NCBI GenBank assembly: GCA_025765595.1
Contig: JAIVFH010000147.1
Coordinates: 1 to 64,000, forward strand
Direction: 5' to 3'
DNA: 64,000 bases
From: Obelidium mucronatum
Lineage: Eukaryota; Chytridiomycota; Chytridiomycetes; Chytridiales; Chytriomycetaceae
Made by a program: the position numbers and the translations under genes. The notes beneath the pieces are model-generated. The model was not told where the DNA came from and ran no database searches. It saw only the letters and a program-made list of their open reading frames with translations. Every line of letters starts with the position of its first letter. The stretch's first letter is position 1. Positions 25,360-36,002 of the stretch are shown here, piece by piece.

Positions 25360-28157
25360 CTACTTCTTTTTTCGTGATAAATATCGCTGTTTGGCAGCCT
25401 CTGCCTTGGCATCGCGCTCTTGCTTCTCCTTGACAGCCTGCGCTTCCTTATCCACAGCCTCAACCAACGCAACAGTCTCCACAACTGCATCTTTCACCTC
25501 AACATTCGTCTGCTGTTTCCCACTTGTATCTACACCTCCATCCACCGACCGCCTCCTCTTCTTCTTCTTCTTCTGTGCCTTTCCAGAACCAACGTCCCCA
25601 TCATCCCCTACAGCACCCGCAACAGCAACCACAGGTTTCTCCACCTCAGTTCCAACAAGCCGATTCACATCACATTTTGAAACCTTCCCAATCCCTTCTT
25701 GAACCCAACTAAAGTCAATGCGACTCACTGTCCTCATACTCGCCCGATTCACGAATTGAATATCATGGTATAGAACCCATTCAAGGTTGGATGAAATGGA
25801 ATCGCTGATTCCTCCAGGGTTTGTAGTGGGTCCGGCGAGGCAGGAGGATTGTTGGATGTGTAAGGATAAGAGTGCGGCGTTGCTTCCTTGGTTGTTGTTG
25901 TTGTTGTTGTTGTTGTCGTTGGAACCAGCGTTGCTGTTGTTGTTGTTGTTGATGCCGGAAGCAGCCAAGTAGTGGTAAAAGTGGTTTCGGTGTGGATGCC
26001 GTTTGGCAGTGTTGCTAAAGAATCCAGTGCAGAGGGACATTAAGATGGCGCGATAGTCAAAGTCATCCAATTCATCTTCATGGTCGTATTCATAATTGTC
26101 GTGTCGACTGTCGTAGTAGGAATCATGATTCATTCTCCAAGAGGCATCTGATCTCGATTTCGATTTTTTCTTTTTCTCCTTCTTGCAACTGACAATAGGA
26201 AGCCCCAAATCTTTCAAGACGTCACTCAATTGACTTCTTGCATTCTTGGCGGCTCTCAAACTACGACTCTTGATCCACCGAGACCGACACCATTCATCGC
26301 TTTCCCCGCTTCGTTCCCATGCATTATATACTCGCAACAGCGCAACGTGGTCTCCAGACTTGTGTGCGAATTTGGCGTGTGCTGTTTCGGCTTCGACTCG
26401 TTTGTGTTCTTGGCGTGGGTGGTGGTATACTTCTTCGGTAAAGAGGATTGCAGCGAGGGTGAGTAGTTCGTGCGCGCAGTGGAAGGTTGTGGATGCAGCG
26501 ATAAGGGATCGGGATAAAGATGGGTGGCAGGGTAACGCAGACATTTGTTTTCCTATCAGTGTTAGGTTTCCGTCTTGGTCTAGTGCGTCTATATAATTGT
26601 TTTAGTATCGCCGTAGGCGGTATAAGAAGACTGTGGTGGAGAAGGAGAGAGCACCGCCGAAGGCGGTATGAATAAAAAGAAACACCTCGCCTTCGGCGAG
26701 ACTTGACCGCCTTCGGCGGTAGAACACCGCCTGCGGCGGTGAAGAAAAAGAAGAAAAAAAAAAAAGAAACACTCGCCTACGGCGAGACGAACCCGCCTAC
26801 GGCGGGATAACATCGCCTTCGGCGATACCCAAACCGCCTTCGGCGATACTGAACCGCCTTCGGCGGTAGAATTACCTAAAAAAAACAACTGCTTCATTGC
26901 ATCCACCATCAAACCAGAATCGGGAGCATCAATAAACTCAAACTCCAAAATCTTTTCAATTCCAATTCTCTTCAAAGACAAGACGGTAGAAATCAAACTG
27001 GAACGTTGAATTTCAGGAGTAGTATCATCTTGAAAACCAAGAAAGGCATCTTTACTATAAAGTCGAAAGACTTTACCAGGGGCCGTTCGACCAGCGCGAC
27101 CAGCTCTTTGAGTAGCAGCCGCTTTACTGATTGGAACGACACACAGCGCATCCATTCCAGTTGAAGCATCATATATTTTCTCCTTCACGAAACCACAGTC
27201 AACGACATAACGGATTCCAGGAATGGTAACAGACGTTTGAGCAATATTTGTAGCCACAACGACTTTGCGTACTTGTTTTTCGGCTGGCCGAAACACGCTC
27301 TTTTGTTCAGGAGTATCCAAGGCAGCATAGATTGGAAACAAGGCCAGACTCGCGACTTCAGGAAAAGCAGCGAGATCCACAGCGGGATTGATGGACTCTG
27401 CTTCTTGGCGGATCAAGCGACACGCCGTTTCAATCTCCTGCTGGCCCGTCAGAAACACGAGCACGTCGCCGGCGGCTTCCGCCTTGTGGATGTGCACGAC
27501 GGCCTCGACGGTCTTTGCGACGACCTGGCTCTTGAGCGCCGCCATGGACATGTCGCGCGCGTACAGCAGGTCGACTTTGTGCATGCGGCCGGGCACGGCG
27601 AACAGCGGGGCGCCGCCGAAGAAGGCGCAGAACTTGTCCGCGTCGAGGGTCGCTGACATGACGACGAGCTTCAAGCCCGGCCGCGCGCGCACGGCGGCCT
27701 TCAGCACGCCAAACAACACGTCTGTCTCCAGCGACCGCTCGTGCGCCTCGTCGAGCACAACGACGTCGAGCCCGGCGGCGCCCGTCTGCAGCAGCGTTCC
27801 GTCCGTGACGAACGCCAGCCGCGTCGCCGCCGAGCGCGCCGCCGCGAACCGCACCGCGAAGCCCACGCGTCCGCCCAGCCGCGCGCCCGTCTCCGCCGCC
27901 ACGCGCGTCGCCGCCGCGATCGCTGCGATGCGGCGCGGCTGCGTGACGGCGATGCGGCGCGTCGGCTCGTCTTCGAGCAGATACTGCGGCAGCTGCGTCG
28001 TCTTGCCGCTGCCCGTGTCGCCAACAACCACAACTACCGGGAACGCATTGACTGCCGCGATCAGCGCCTCGCGGTGCGCGTAGATCGGCAGCGACGTGCG
28101 CGTCGCCGAAAAGTCTTCGAGGTACCGCTGTCGGTCCGACTCGGCTGTGTCGGTCAT
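25360..28157 (-). CDS. DEAH-box RNA helicase
   Basis: Two exons, 28157-26876 and 26588-25360 (836 aa). The helicase core shows Walker A GDTGSGKTTQ (about residue 45), DEAH in VVLDEAHERS (about 135), SAT (about 168), TNIAQTSVTI and QRAGRAGR. The second exon supplies the ratchet/HA2 and OB-like regions, followed by a Lys/Glu-rich tail ending in QRYLSRKKK. Size and tail recall Dhr2/DHX40-type helicases acting on RNPs, but orthology is not certain. The 5' part (about 27440-28157) is extremely GC-rich and Ala-rich. The single intron carries the palindrome cluster described separately. Asn-rich and polyglycine-free loops in exon 2 look species-specific. Confidence 0.88.
26608..26867. repeat. cluster of ten GC-rich hairpin palindromes in helicase intron
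   Basis: Ten short palindromes of 13-16 bp share the core GCC-NNN-GGC and lie at about 26608, 26653, 26686, 26706, 26725, 26772, 26792, 26813, 26832 and 26853. The outer pairs vary together: ACCGCC with GGCGGT, CTCGCC with GGCGAG, CCCGCC with GGCGGG, TCGCC with GGCGA. The loop is TTC, TAC, TGC, GAA or GTA. They are separated by A/G-rich spacers and lie wholly inside intron 26589-26875. The matched changes imply that the hairpin, not the primary sequence, is preserved. Confidence 0.93.
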
Positions 28158-28378
28158 TGGTTTTTTTATTTATTTTTTCAGATGTGGACTACCTGAATAC
28201 TTGCATGCATAATGTTGGATTAGGCCTCGGCTAGCTGGGTACGGAGGGATGTCGGTTTTTAAACATTCTAAACGCAAAGAATAATGACTTCTTTAAAGCC
28301 TACAAAAGGACTTTAAACTTTGGAGAGCTATGTGAAAACAATGATTTCAATCAACAATTTATTAATAAAACTTGCACC

Positions 28379-30025
28379 CTAACAGTCCTCAGGTCTTGGC
28401 ATCTCAGGAAGAAATACCGCTGGTGGAGTTGGCTTTGAAGGAGGAGCAGTAGATACAATTGACATTATGTCAGGAGATGCTGAATTTCTTGAATCAGAGG
28501 TGACAGCTGTCCATCCGTTTGTTGATACATTATCAGAACTTGCTGATTCAGTTGGCTTGGCGGTTGTTGCTGATGCTATTTGGCTGGCTGAAGAAGATGG
28601 ACCAATTTCAATTGAAGTATTACTTGACCCAGTTGTTTTCAAGATGTCACCGTTGCTGGCAACACAACGACTGTTCTTACAATCGAAACCCTCTGGACAA
28701 GAGATGACGCATCCATCAATTTCTCCACAGAATCCATTCTCATGGAGCACGTCCTCTAATTTCTTTGAACAAAACAGAGCGTAACTAGTAGTAGTGGATT
28801 GACTGGCAACTGTAGAAACCGAAACTGCTGAGGGCGTCGCAGTTGAGCTTAGAGGTGACGCCACAGTTGAACTCACAGAGGAGGGAGCCGCAGTTGAACT
28901 CACAGAGGAGGGAGCCAGAGTTGAACTCATTGTCTCTGTTGGATTAGAATAAGTAGTCAAGGTTGTAGTGGTTGAAGAGCTTGAAGATGTAGGGTCACTA
29001 CTAGTAGAAGTTGAGCTAGAGGTTGATGTAGTGCCAGTGGTTGAAGTAGAAGTTGATGCAATGTCACTAGTAGAAGTTGGGGTTGACGTAGGGCCACTTT
29101 CTGTAGTAGTACTTGTAGAAGGTTCCAATCTGATTTCTTCACAACGATCCAAGACACAAGCTCTACCTTTGGAACAAGTTTGGATACACGATTGATCCAT
29201 TCTGTATCCACAAAGATCCGGAAAATTATCCGGCCGACACTTTGGATAAAGTGCAACAGTTCGACAGCCGTTTTGGGTGCACACCTGATCAGGTCCACAT
29301 TCAATATCATAAACACATGGTGCGTCTTCTAACTGTGGAGAGGTTACTTTGGCTGAGCATTTTTCATTTTTGCAGAAACCTCCTAGTACACAATTAATTT
29401 TGCAGTCAGGGAACTTTAATCCACAGAAGCCGGAACCCCCATAGAAAATTGTTTCCAGAAATGAACAGCTAGGAAGTTGCTGTGGGTCGTAACAACCATA
29501 TTTGCTACTGCACAGATTTCCTGGTCCACACTGACTGTCATCTGTGCATGCTGCACGTTTGACAACTCTGTTTGGTGGTGAAACCAAATCCAAAAAGGAA
29601 ACACTAGAGGACTCAGCTTCCAGCCCAGGTTGGGGTACTACAGCTGGCCCAGTCACTTTTTCAACAACGACAGGCTTGGTTTCTTCAACAATCACCACTT
29701 TGTTTTCCTGTTGCGGCACTGAAGCAGGCAAGCTCTCAACTTTTTTCTGCTGGGCTGGCGCTGGGGCTAGCTTGTCCACGACGGGGGCCGCTGGTGCCGC
29801 TGGGGAGACCACTTCCTTGACAGGGGCTTCGGCAGTGACCTCAATGACTTCCTGTGGGGCCAGTGGTGGTGGAACAGTGGTGGCGGCGGCTGGCGCCTCA
29901 TTGGTCATGGCAGTAGTTGTGGCAGCGACGACAACGGCAGCCTGGTAATTTGGCACATACTTCTTGCTGGCGGCAACCAGCGAGGCGCTGGCAATAATGG
30001 CTGCAAGGAAGCTGATCAACCTCAT
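28379..30025 (-). CDS. secreted Cys-rich and Ser/Thr-rich protein
   Basis: Intronless, 548 aa. Residues 1-19 form a signal peptide (MRLISFLAAIIASASLVAA). An Ala/Pro/Val-rich stretch follows, then two cysteine-rich repeats near 160-300 with the pattern C-x4-QCGPGNLCSSKYGC and C-x4-ECGPDQVCTQNGC. A Ser/Thr-rich linker of about 120 residues (probably O-glycosylated) leads to a third Cys cluster (FCGEIDGCVISCPEGFDC). This resembles fungal extracellular or wall proteins. No catalytic motif, GPI site or membrane anchor is evident, so function is unknown. Two more secreted Cys-rich genes lie at 33.4-34.7 kb. Confidence 0.78.
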   Translation of the reverse strand: MRLISFLAAIIASASLVAASKKYVPNYQAAVVVAATTTAMTNEAPAAATTVPPPLAPQEVIEVTAEAPVKEVVSPAAPAAPVVDKLAPAPAQQKKVESLPASVPQQENKVVIVEETKPVVVEKVTGPAVVPQPGLEAESSSVSFLDLVSPPNRVVKRAACTDDSQCGPGNLCSSKYGCYDPQQLPSCSFLETIFYGGSGFCGLKFPDCKINCVLGGFCKNEKCSAKVTSPQLEDAPCVYDIECGPDQVCTQNGCRTVALYPKCRPDNFPDLCGYRMDQSCIQTCSKGRACVLDRCEEIRLEPSTSTTTESGPTSTPTSTSDIASTSTSTTGTTSTSSSTSTSSDPTSSSSSTTTTLTTYSNPTETMSSTLAPSSVSSTAAPSSVSSTVASPLSSTATPSAVSVSTVASQSTTTSYALFCSKKLEDVLHENGFCGEIDGCVISCPEGFDCKNSRCVASNGDILKTTGSSNTSIEIGPSSSASQIASATTAKPTESASSDNVSTNGWTAVTSDSRNSASPDIMSIVSTAPPSKPTPPAVFLPEMPRPEDC

Positions 30026-30673
30026 TTCTACAGTCTAATTAGTTGCTGTGGGGGGGTGGCACGGGCTTTGGAGGCCATGCTCCTGCCGTTTTTGCGTGAT
30101 TATCCAGGGACTTGGGAGGCCATGCTCCTCTTTTTGTGATTATCAATTAACTACAAGTGGCAATTCAAGGAAGATCGTGTTACAGCATAATCGGTTGAAT
30201 GACAATCTTGGTTTTTAATCAAACAGACACGCTTGAAGAGGCACAAGCCATCTTTTTAGTGTCTTCTTCTTCTTTTTTTTTTTTTTTTTTTTTTTTTTGC
30301 TCTAAGTGATACTTTCCTTATTCTTTTAGCAGGTTAACACCCATTTCGGACAGGAAAAGATGGCGTTTTATTGTTTCAGAAAATGGGTCTACGCCAGTTT
30401 GCCTCTTAAACTGGAGTCTGTATTTATTTATAGAATCAAAAAAAAGCCTTCGAGGTCAGCGCCGTCTCGGTCTCGGAGTGCCAAATGTTTTTGTAACATT
30501 GAAACAACCCTCTGACACAGGGACTGGCACACTTTTTTTGTCATTCTTCCATCTGACATGATGAGATAGTTTGTGCTAATGAAAATCCCGTGAAAATCTA
30601 TATTCTAAACTTCATTGAGAATCATGTAAAATGTATTTATTCTAAATAAAATACTCTAATAATATGTAAAAAG
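30026..30673. other. intergenic with T26 tract
   Basis: Promoter side of the secreted-protein gene and 3' side of SulP paralogue 3. It contains 26 T residues at 30273-30298. No gene or RNA is recognised. Confidence 0.5.
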
Positions 30674-32841
30674 CTACTTGGAAACAACATCAACAGTCTC
30701 AGTCAACACATCCCGAGTCTCACGATCCGCAGCAGCAACAGCATCATCGATAGTATAGTGGAAATACTGCAGGTTGTTTTCAAAGCTATCGTGAATCGCA
30801 GCCTCCTCACTATTCTTGAAATACTTTGCAAACGCAGCAACAGCCTTCCCTTCCTGCGCAGATGGCGTCGCATCAAAGCTCGAAGAAGTCGTAACTCCAG
30901 GAACACGAAGAACAGTCCCCAAGTACCCGCGGTGCACATTCACAAAGTGGAACTGAACAGGTCTTCCAGCGTATCTAGTCAAATCATCCTTGGAACTAAG
31001 CAAAGCTTGCAACCCAGTGTAATCCACATGGTTCACAGAGCTAAAGTCCAACACAATAGAACGAAGCACTGGGAGTGTGCCGAGTCCAAGCTTGTCACGA
31101 GCCAAGGCGCGTTCTTGGGTATCGTCACTCCACATTTTGTCGGAAGCAGCTCGAATGGAACCAGTATATCTAAACTTTTCCAAAACGGTTTCCTTGAGAC
31201 GGTCGGCAAAGAATCCAGAGTTGGGGTAGGTCAGGGACTCTTCAATCTTGAAGACAAGGATTCCTTCTGGAGCCTCAGTAACAGAGCTAGCAACATTGGG
31301 GCCTTCAACAAGTGGGTCGACCCAAGGACCAGCAGCAGAACGCTTGAGAATTTTCACCTTTGGTCTAGCAACACGGGCGAGAAGGACAATCACGGACCAA
31401 CCAACGGATGCGAACAAGGAGTTTTCGATGGTGGATACCAAACAGACAACCAAAGCAATAGTAAAACCGAGACCGTCAAGAACTGGGTGGTAAAAAAAAG
31501 ATTATTATTCATACATCCCCGCGGAAGAAATTTAAAATTGTGTTGACACTTACTCTCAATTTGGAACACATTCTTGAGAATTTTGAAGTTGACAAAAAGT
31601 TCAAAGATGGCGGCAATAACAATGGCAGACAAAACGGCACTTGGAATGTAGTACAAAACATCGGTAAGGGTGAAGAGACCGATGATAACGAGAACACCAG
31701 TGTAGAAAGTACCGAATGGAGTTCTAACTCCAGATGAAGATTTAATGGCAGAACGAGAGAAAGAACCAGTGGATGGAAGAGCTCCAATGAACGATCCGAT
31801 AACGTTGGTCAAACCAAGAGCAATAGTTTCCTGGTTAGGGTTGACTGTGTATCCGTTTTGACGACCGTACATCTTGACGACAGCAATGTGTTCCAAGAGG
31901 GAAATAATAAAGATGGAAGGAACAGCAGGCAAGATCTTGGATGTGAAGGAGCCAGACAAGTCAGGACCACGAATTCCAGAGAGACCCTTTGGAATAGTCT
32001 TGACAATGGAGAAGGGCATATCAGCCCTGTCACGGTACGCGTAGGAAACTCCAATGTAGACAATCAGAACGATGGCGTTACGCATGAACCCGATAAATCT
32101 GAGAACGGGGGTCTTCTTGGCCAAATGTTGGAACAAGTATTTAATAGAGAAGAGGAAAAACAAGGCCGTGAGTCCAAATATGGCGTCGTATTTTGAAGTT
32201 CCGGTACCAACTGCTTTCAAGAAGTCAATCAAGATTTGGTATGGTGGGTTTTCGTTGGTGTTGATGTTTTTGACACCAAAGAGACCAGGCAGTTGTTGGA
32301 TCTGAATCTGGATACAAGCTCCCGAAGTGAAACCGGCGATGACAGGGATAGGGACAAAGTCGACAACGACACCCAAACGGAATACTCCAATAAACAACTG
32401 GATGATTCCGACCCAGAAACTCATTGTGATACCGAAAGTGACCTTCTCAGCGGTAGTGGCTTTGGAACCCAAGTTGGAGTTGATGGATTGACCCAACACA
32501 AGAGCAAGAACAGCAGTGAGACCGATAGTAACGTCCTTGGAAGTGGCGAACACAGAATACAACAAGCAACCAACGAATCCAGTGTAGAGACCATATTCAG
32601 CTGGGAGTCCAGCAAGCTTTGTTGCATAGGAAATGGCTTGGGGGAACAGAATGAGGGCAATAGTGAATCCAGCGATAAAGTCTCCAATGAACCATTGCAA
32701 GTTGTATCTTGGCATCCAATGGACAATTGGAAACAATGACTTGGCGTATCTCACTGATGATTTCGGCAAGTCCTGGATAGCATCTTTGGCTGAACGCTTG
32801 AGTGCTTCAAATTGCGAGTCGGGGACTTCTTGGTATGGCAT
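30674..32841 (-). CDS. SulP sulfate permease with STAS domain, paralogue 3
   Basis: Two exons, 32841-31554 and 31482-30674 (698 aa). It has the same SulP and STAS motifs as paralogue 2 (FATSKDVTIGLTAVLAL, FSRSAIKSSSGVRTPFGT, VLDFSSVNHVDYTGLQALL), with only scattered substitutions, mostly near both termini. The first intron present in paralogues 1 and 2 is missing here with exact exon fusion (ILFPQAISYATKL), while the last intron is retained. It is inverted relative to paralogue 2, 13 kb away. A CACGTG box lies 116 bp upstream. Sulfate uptake is inferred from the family. Confidence 0.92.
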
Positions 32842-33354
32842 TTGTCAAGAAAGTGGTTTTTTTTTTGGAAGGAGGAGGGGAAGTCGTTTGGGTATTTATA
32901 TGGGTTTTTTTCTCTGTTCGCGATGATGCAAACGCTAGTTATCTTTGCACGGGTCGCACGTGTGGGTCGGCTTAGCGGCCCGTGGGATGATGCCATTTCA
33001 TGTTTCGCTGTCAATTTTTCTTATCTCAAGGGCTGAACCGCATGAGTAGAGTTCGAGGCAAGCATAGTCTAGCGTTGAGAGCGGAAAACCATTGCATCAC
33101 GTACAACGACCAGGTTTGACGGGGCAAGATTTTCAAGAGTTCAAGAGTTTGTGATTTGGAAAATGAGTTATCCCAATTTCCACCAGCTTGTATCGTTTTT
33201 AAACAAGATGGCTTTCAGCGATTGAAAATTATTGAAATTACGAAGGAATAATAATGTAAAAAAATATGATGCTTTATTGTTTCTTTCTTCTTTGGGGGTT
33301 TGTGGAACAAAACGTTGGTTCACAGTTTGGTGAATATAAAAAAAAAAATTAAAA
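32842..33354. other. divergent intergenic region
   Basis: This region separates SulP paralogue 3 (minus) from a small secreted protein (plus). It contains the CACGTG site listed separately and otherwise nothing recognisable. Confidence 0.5.
32946..32962 (-). promoter_or_regulatory. CACGTG box with TGCACGGG upstream of SulP 3
   Basis: CACGTG at 32957-32962 lies beside TGCACGGG (32947-32954), 116 bp upstream of the SulP 3 start. The same two strings occur upstream of SulP 2, though in the opposite order relative to the gene. The likely reader is a bHLH factor of the Cbf1 type; this is inference. Confidence 0.45.
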
Positions 33355-33873
33355 ATGAAGGCAACGGCGATCATCGCGTCTTTCTTTTTCCTATCTGTTT
33401 ATTCCGTGCCCGTCAACGAGAAACGCGAGCAGATGGAAGGTTATATTTGCTTTTACTGTTAACCATTCGCCTTAAGTTTTTTTTTCTATTCGCGACCCCG
33501 CCACACCTCAGTGTTGGAAATACCATCCCACGTCTTCATCAGAAAAGACTCGATCCAGCTATGTTCTGAAGACCGCGTCAAAGAGTGCGCCTCAAAGGGC
33601 CAGATCTGCGTTATTTCATCCTTGAAAATTGCTGGCGAAGAAGTCAAAACGAGTCAAGACTGTCAGAATCTTGAAAACAACGCTGCTGTTGCTGTGAAAG
33701 AGAAAACGAATCAAGCTGTTTCTTATGACCCCGATTCCCTTGAAGGATCGACTCCTTGTGCTGCTGTGGAAAGCTGCACGGCTGCAGAGAAGGAAAAATG
33801 TGGCGCGGAAAAGAGAGATTGTTTGGCGAAAGCTAGTTCTACAACTTGTTTGAGAACTGTGATTTGCGTGTAG
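33355..33873 (+). CDS. small secreted Cys-rich protein
   Basis: Exons 33355-33439 and 33512-33873 (148 aa). The N-terminus MKATAIIASFFFLSVYSVP is a clear signal peptide. The mature part has about nine cysteines, including SCTAAEKEKCGAEKRDC and a CVxxC-free C-terminus ending TVICV. The product is short, secreted and disulfide-rich, but no family is recognised. The intron interrupts the protein just after the pro-region, a common layout for secreted fungal proteins. Next to it in the same direction lies another secreted Cys-rich gene. Confidence 0.7.
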
Positions 33874-33957
33874 TTTTTTTTTTTCTTAAATCTAAATTAT
33901 TTAATTTTGTTTGTTTTTTCTTTCATATCGGAATTGTCAAATCCAAAACACAAAATA

Positions 33958-34668
33958 ATGATCAAACCAATAGCAGTATTCTTTGTATCCCTCGGAATCC
34001 AACTTGCCGCTTCATTCCCTTCATCCAACGGCCTTGGTTTAGTCAACCGCGCCAAAGACACCAAATGTCCAACAACCTGCAACATCCTCTGCCCTTCCTT
34101 GACACACACATGCGAAGTCCAACCCCTCGCCGCAGCTGACCAAGGCGCAAAATGCGCTGAATACCGATGTATATCAAACAACCAGAATGACCTCCCCTTT
34201 GACAATAACAACAACAACGGCCTTTTGGGAAACTTTGCCGACGCGACAAACCAAAACAGCGACTCGGAAACTGAAACAACAACAACAACAACAACCCAAA
34301 ATAAATGCGATCACTCCGCGATCGAACGCTCATACAGCCAAGGAGTCTGTCAATCCTGTAAAAGCCGAGAATTAAACTCATACTGTCAAGTCACACACGA
34401 TGAAAATGACTGCATCAAAGCCCGATGTGTACCGTTTCCACCCAAAAGCTCTAGTGCCACTGTGCTGGGTAATTTGGCTGGAGCCGTGTCAGGTGAAAAC
34501 TCCGAAGACAACGGCGGCAAGGCTTGCGTGGTTCCGAAAAAGTGTCCGGCGCCTTGTCCTGGATTATGGGAATGCACTGTTCATGCAAAAGAAAAGAAGT
34601 ATCAGGGTGATCATTGTTGGTATGCGACTTGTAAGGATCCGTTGACTGCTCCCAGTTGGTTCAATTGA
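33958..34668 (+). CDS. secreted Cys-rich protein
   Basis: Intronless, 236 aa, starting at the ATG at 33958. A signal peptide (MIKPIAVFFVSLGIQLAASF) precedes three Cys clusters separated by Asn- and Thr-rich linkers. The clusters are related to one another: CNILCPSLTHTCEV ending in EYRC, CQSCKSRELNSYCQV ending in KARC, and CPAPCPGLWECTV ending in YATC. It thus looks like three repeats of a C-x3-C-x6-C type module. No known enzyme or effector family is recognised. Extracellular location is inferred from the signal peptide. Confidence 0.75.
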   Translation: MIKPIAVFFVSLGIQLAASFPSSNGLGLVNRAKDTKCPTTCNILCPSLTHTCEVQPLAAADQGAKCAEYRCISNNQNDLPFDNNNNNGLLGNFADATNQNSDSETETTTTTTTQNKCDHSAIERSYSQGVCQSCKSRELNSYCQVTHDENDCIKARCVPFPPKSSSATVLGNLAGAVSGENSEDNGGKACVVPKKCPAPCPGLWECTVHAKEKKYQGDHCWYATCKDPLTAPSWFN

Positions 34669-34866
34669 CCGAAGAATAAAAATTCGCGTTTGAATCATCC
34701 TGGGTGTTTAGCAGTTGAAATGCATTGGATAAGTGCACAACAACCAAAAACAAAGAATAATAATAAAACTATTAGAAATCGTTTATATTTCATTTCTGGG
34801 TTTGAAGAGGAGCCAAGCAGAGTGAATTGAAACCAAAATTTAAAACAGTAAAAACAGCATCACGCA

Positions 34867-35808
34867 ATGGGTTCCACAACAGTTGTACCGCCTGCATTCT
34901 CGAAATGGTCAGCGCCTCCAAAGAAACCAGACGCCGAACCGCCGAAACCCAAACCGCCACCTGGTCTATTATCTGCGATTCCACAGATTCTCAACGATGG
35001 CAAGAAAACATACTCAACGGTAAGCTCCTGAAAAAAAAAAGACTCGAATGCATCGAATTCTTAACAAAACTGTTTGTCCAAAAACTAGCTGAACAAGGAC
35101 TTGGCCACCGCCCCTGTCATTATGGAACTCGCATTCATGACAAAACTACCCCACGCAAACGTTCTCATATACCTGATTGCTGCGGCTCTCTATGTGATTT
35201 GTGTCGCGGCTGGTTTCTTTTCGGGATTTCTGACGTACGCGTTGGCGTTTGGGTGGCCTGTTGTCATGAGTTTACGCGCTGCGGAATCTTGCAAGAAGGA
35301 GGATGTTCAAGCTTGGTAAAAAAAACACAAGATAACTTTAACAATAGGCTCGCGTCCGGCCTCATGTATATTTTTATTTTTTGGGTATCTGCAGGCTCTC
35401 TTATTGGATCATTGTTTCATTGATGACTCTTGTGGAATATGGCGGAAGTGTAAGAGGCTTTTCCCTTTTCTCTCTCTTTCTCTGTTATTTGGAAACGTTA
35501 AAAAAAATCTTTATCCCATATTTTTTAAAAGACGATTCTCAATCTTCTTCCATTCTACTATTTTTTCAAGATGGTGTTTATTCTGTGGCTTATAATTCCT
35601 TATTTTCGTGTAAGTAGTTATCTACTTGATTTCTAGAATTTTTGTTTATTTCCAATGTTAAAAAAAGTAAGGTTTTTTTTAGGGATCCCTTGTTCTTTAC
35701 AACTTGGTTCTTAAACACATATTACCTCCAATCAAGAAGCCGGATCCACCAAAAGAGGAAAAAAAGAAGGAAGAAGTGTCAAAATGGGCTTACCCTGTTA
35801 AAAAATGA
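34867..35808 (+). CDS. Yop1/REEP5-like ER membrane-shaping protein (TB2/DP1/HVA22)
   Basis: Five exons: 34867-35019, 35089-35315, 35395-35449, 35532-35609 and 35683-35808, giving 212 aa. The core matches the TB2/DP1/HVA22 domain: FGWPVVMSLRAAESCKKED, WLSYWIIVSLMTLVEY, and LLPFYYFFKMVFILWLIIP. Members insert wedge-like hairpins into ER tubules and bend the membrane. The N-terminus is Pro-rich and the C-terminus Lys-rich. A second, more divergent family member lies at 54337-55248. All exon joins are in phase. Confidence 0.87.
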
Positions 35809-36002
35809 TTGAGTTTACAAGCCTCCCATTCTTTACAACAACAACCTTTTTCCCCCTCCTATAATTAAAAAATTAACATCATATCCATCTACATTCGTTA
35901 ACAACTATTTTTTTTGTATTAAAAAATCAATACCATATCCATCTGTATACATTCGATAACAAATTTTTTTTTTATTTTTATACAAGGAGCGGGTTTTTTT
36001 TT

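Noticed and set aside
26608..26867. CRISPR array in the helicase intron
   Set aside because: Units are 13-16-bp palindromes with irregular short spacers in a eukaryotic intron; there are no uniform repeats, unique spacers or cas genes.
27388..28196. Plus-strand reading frames across the helicase 5' end
   Set aside because: They are open only because of high GC; the minus-strand frame has all helicase motifs.
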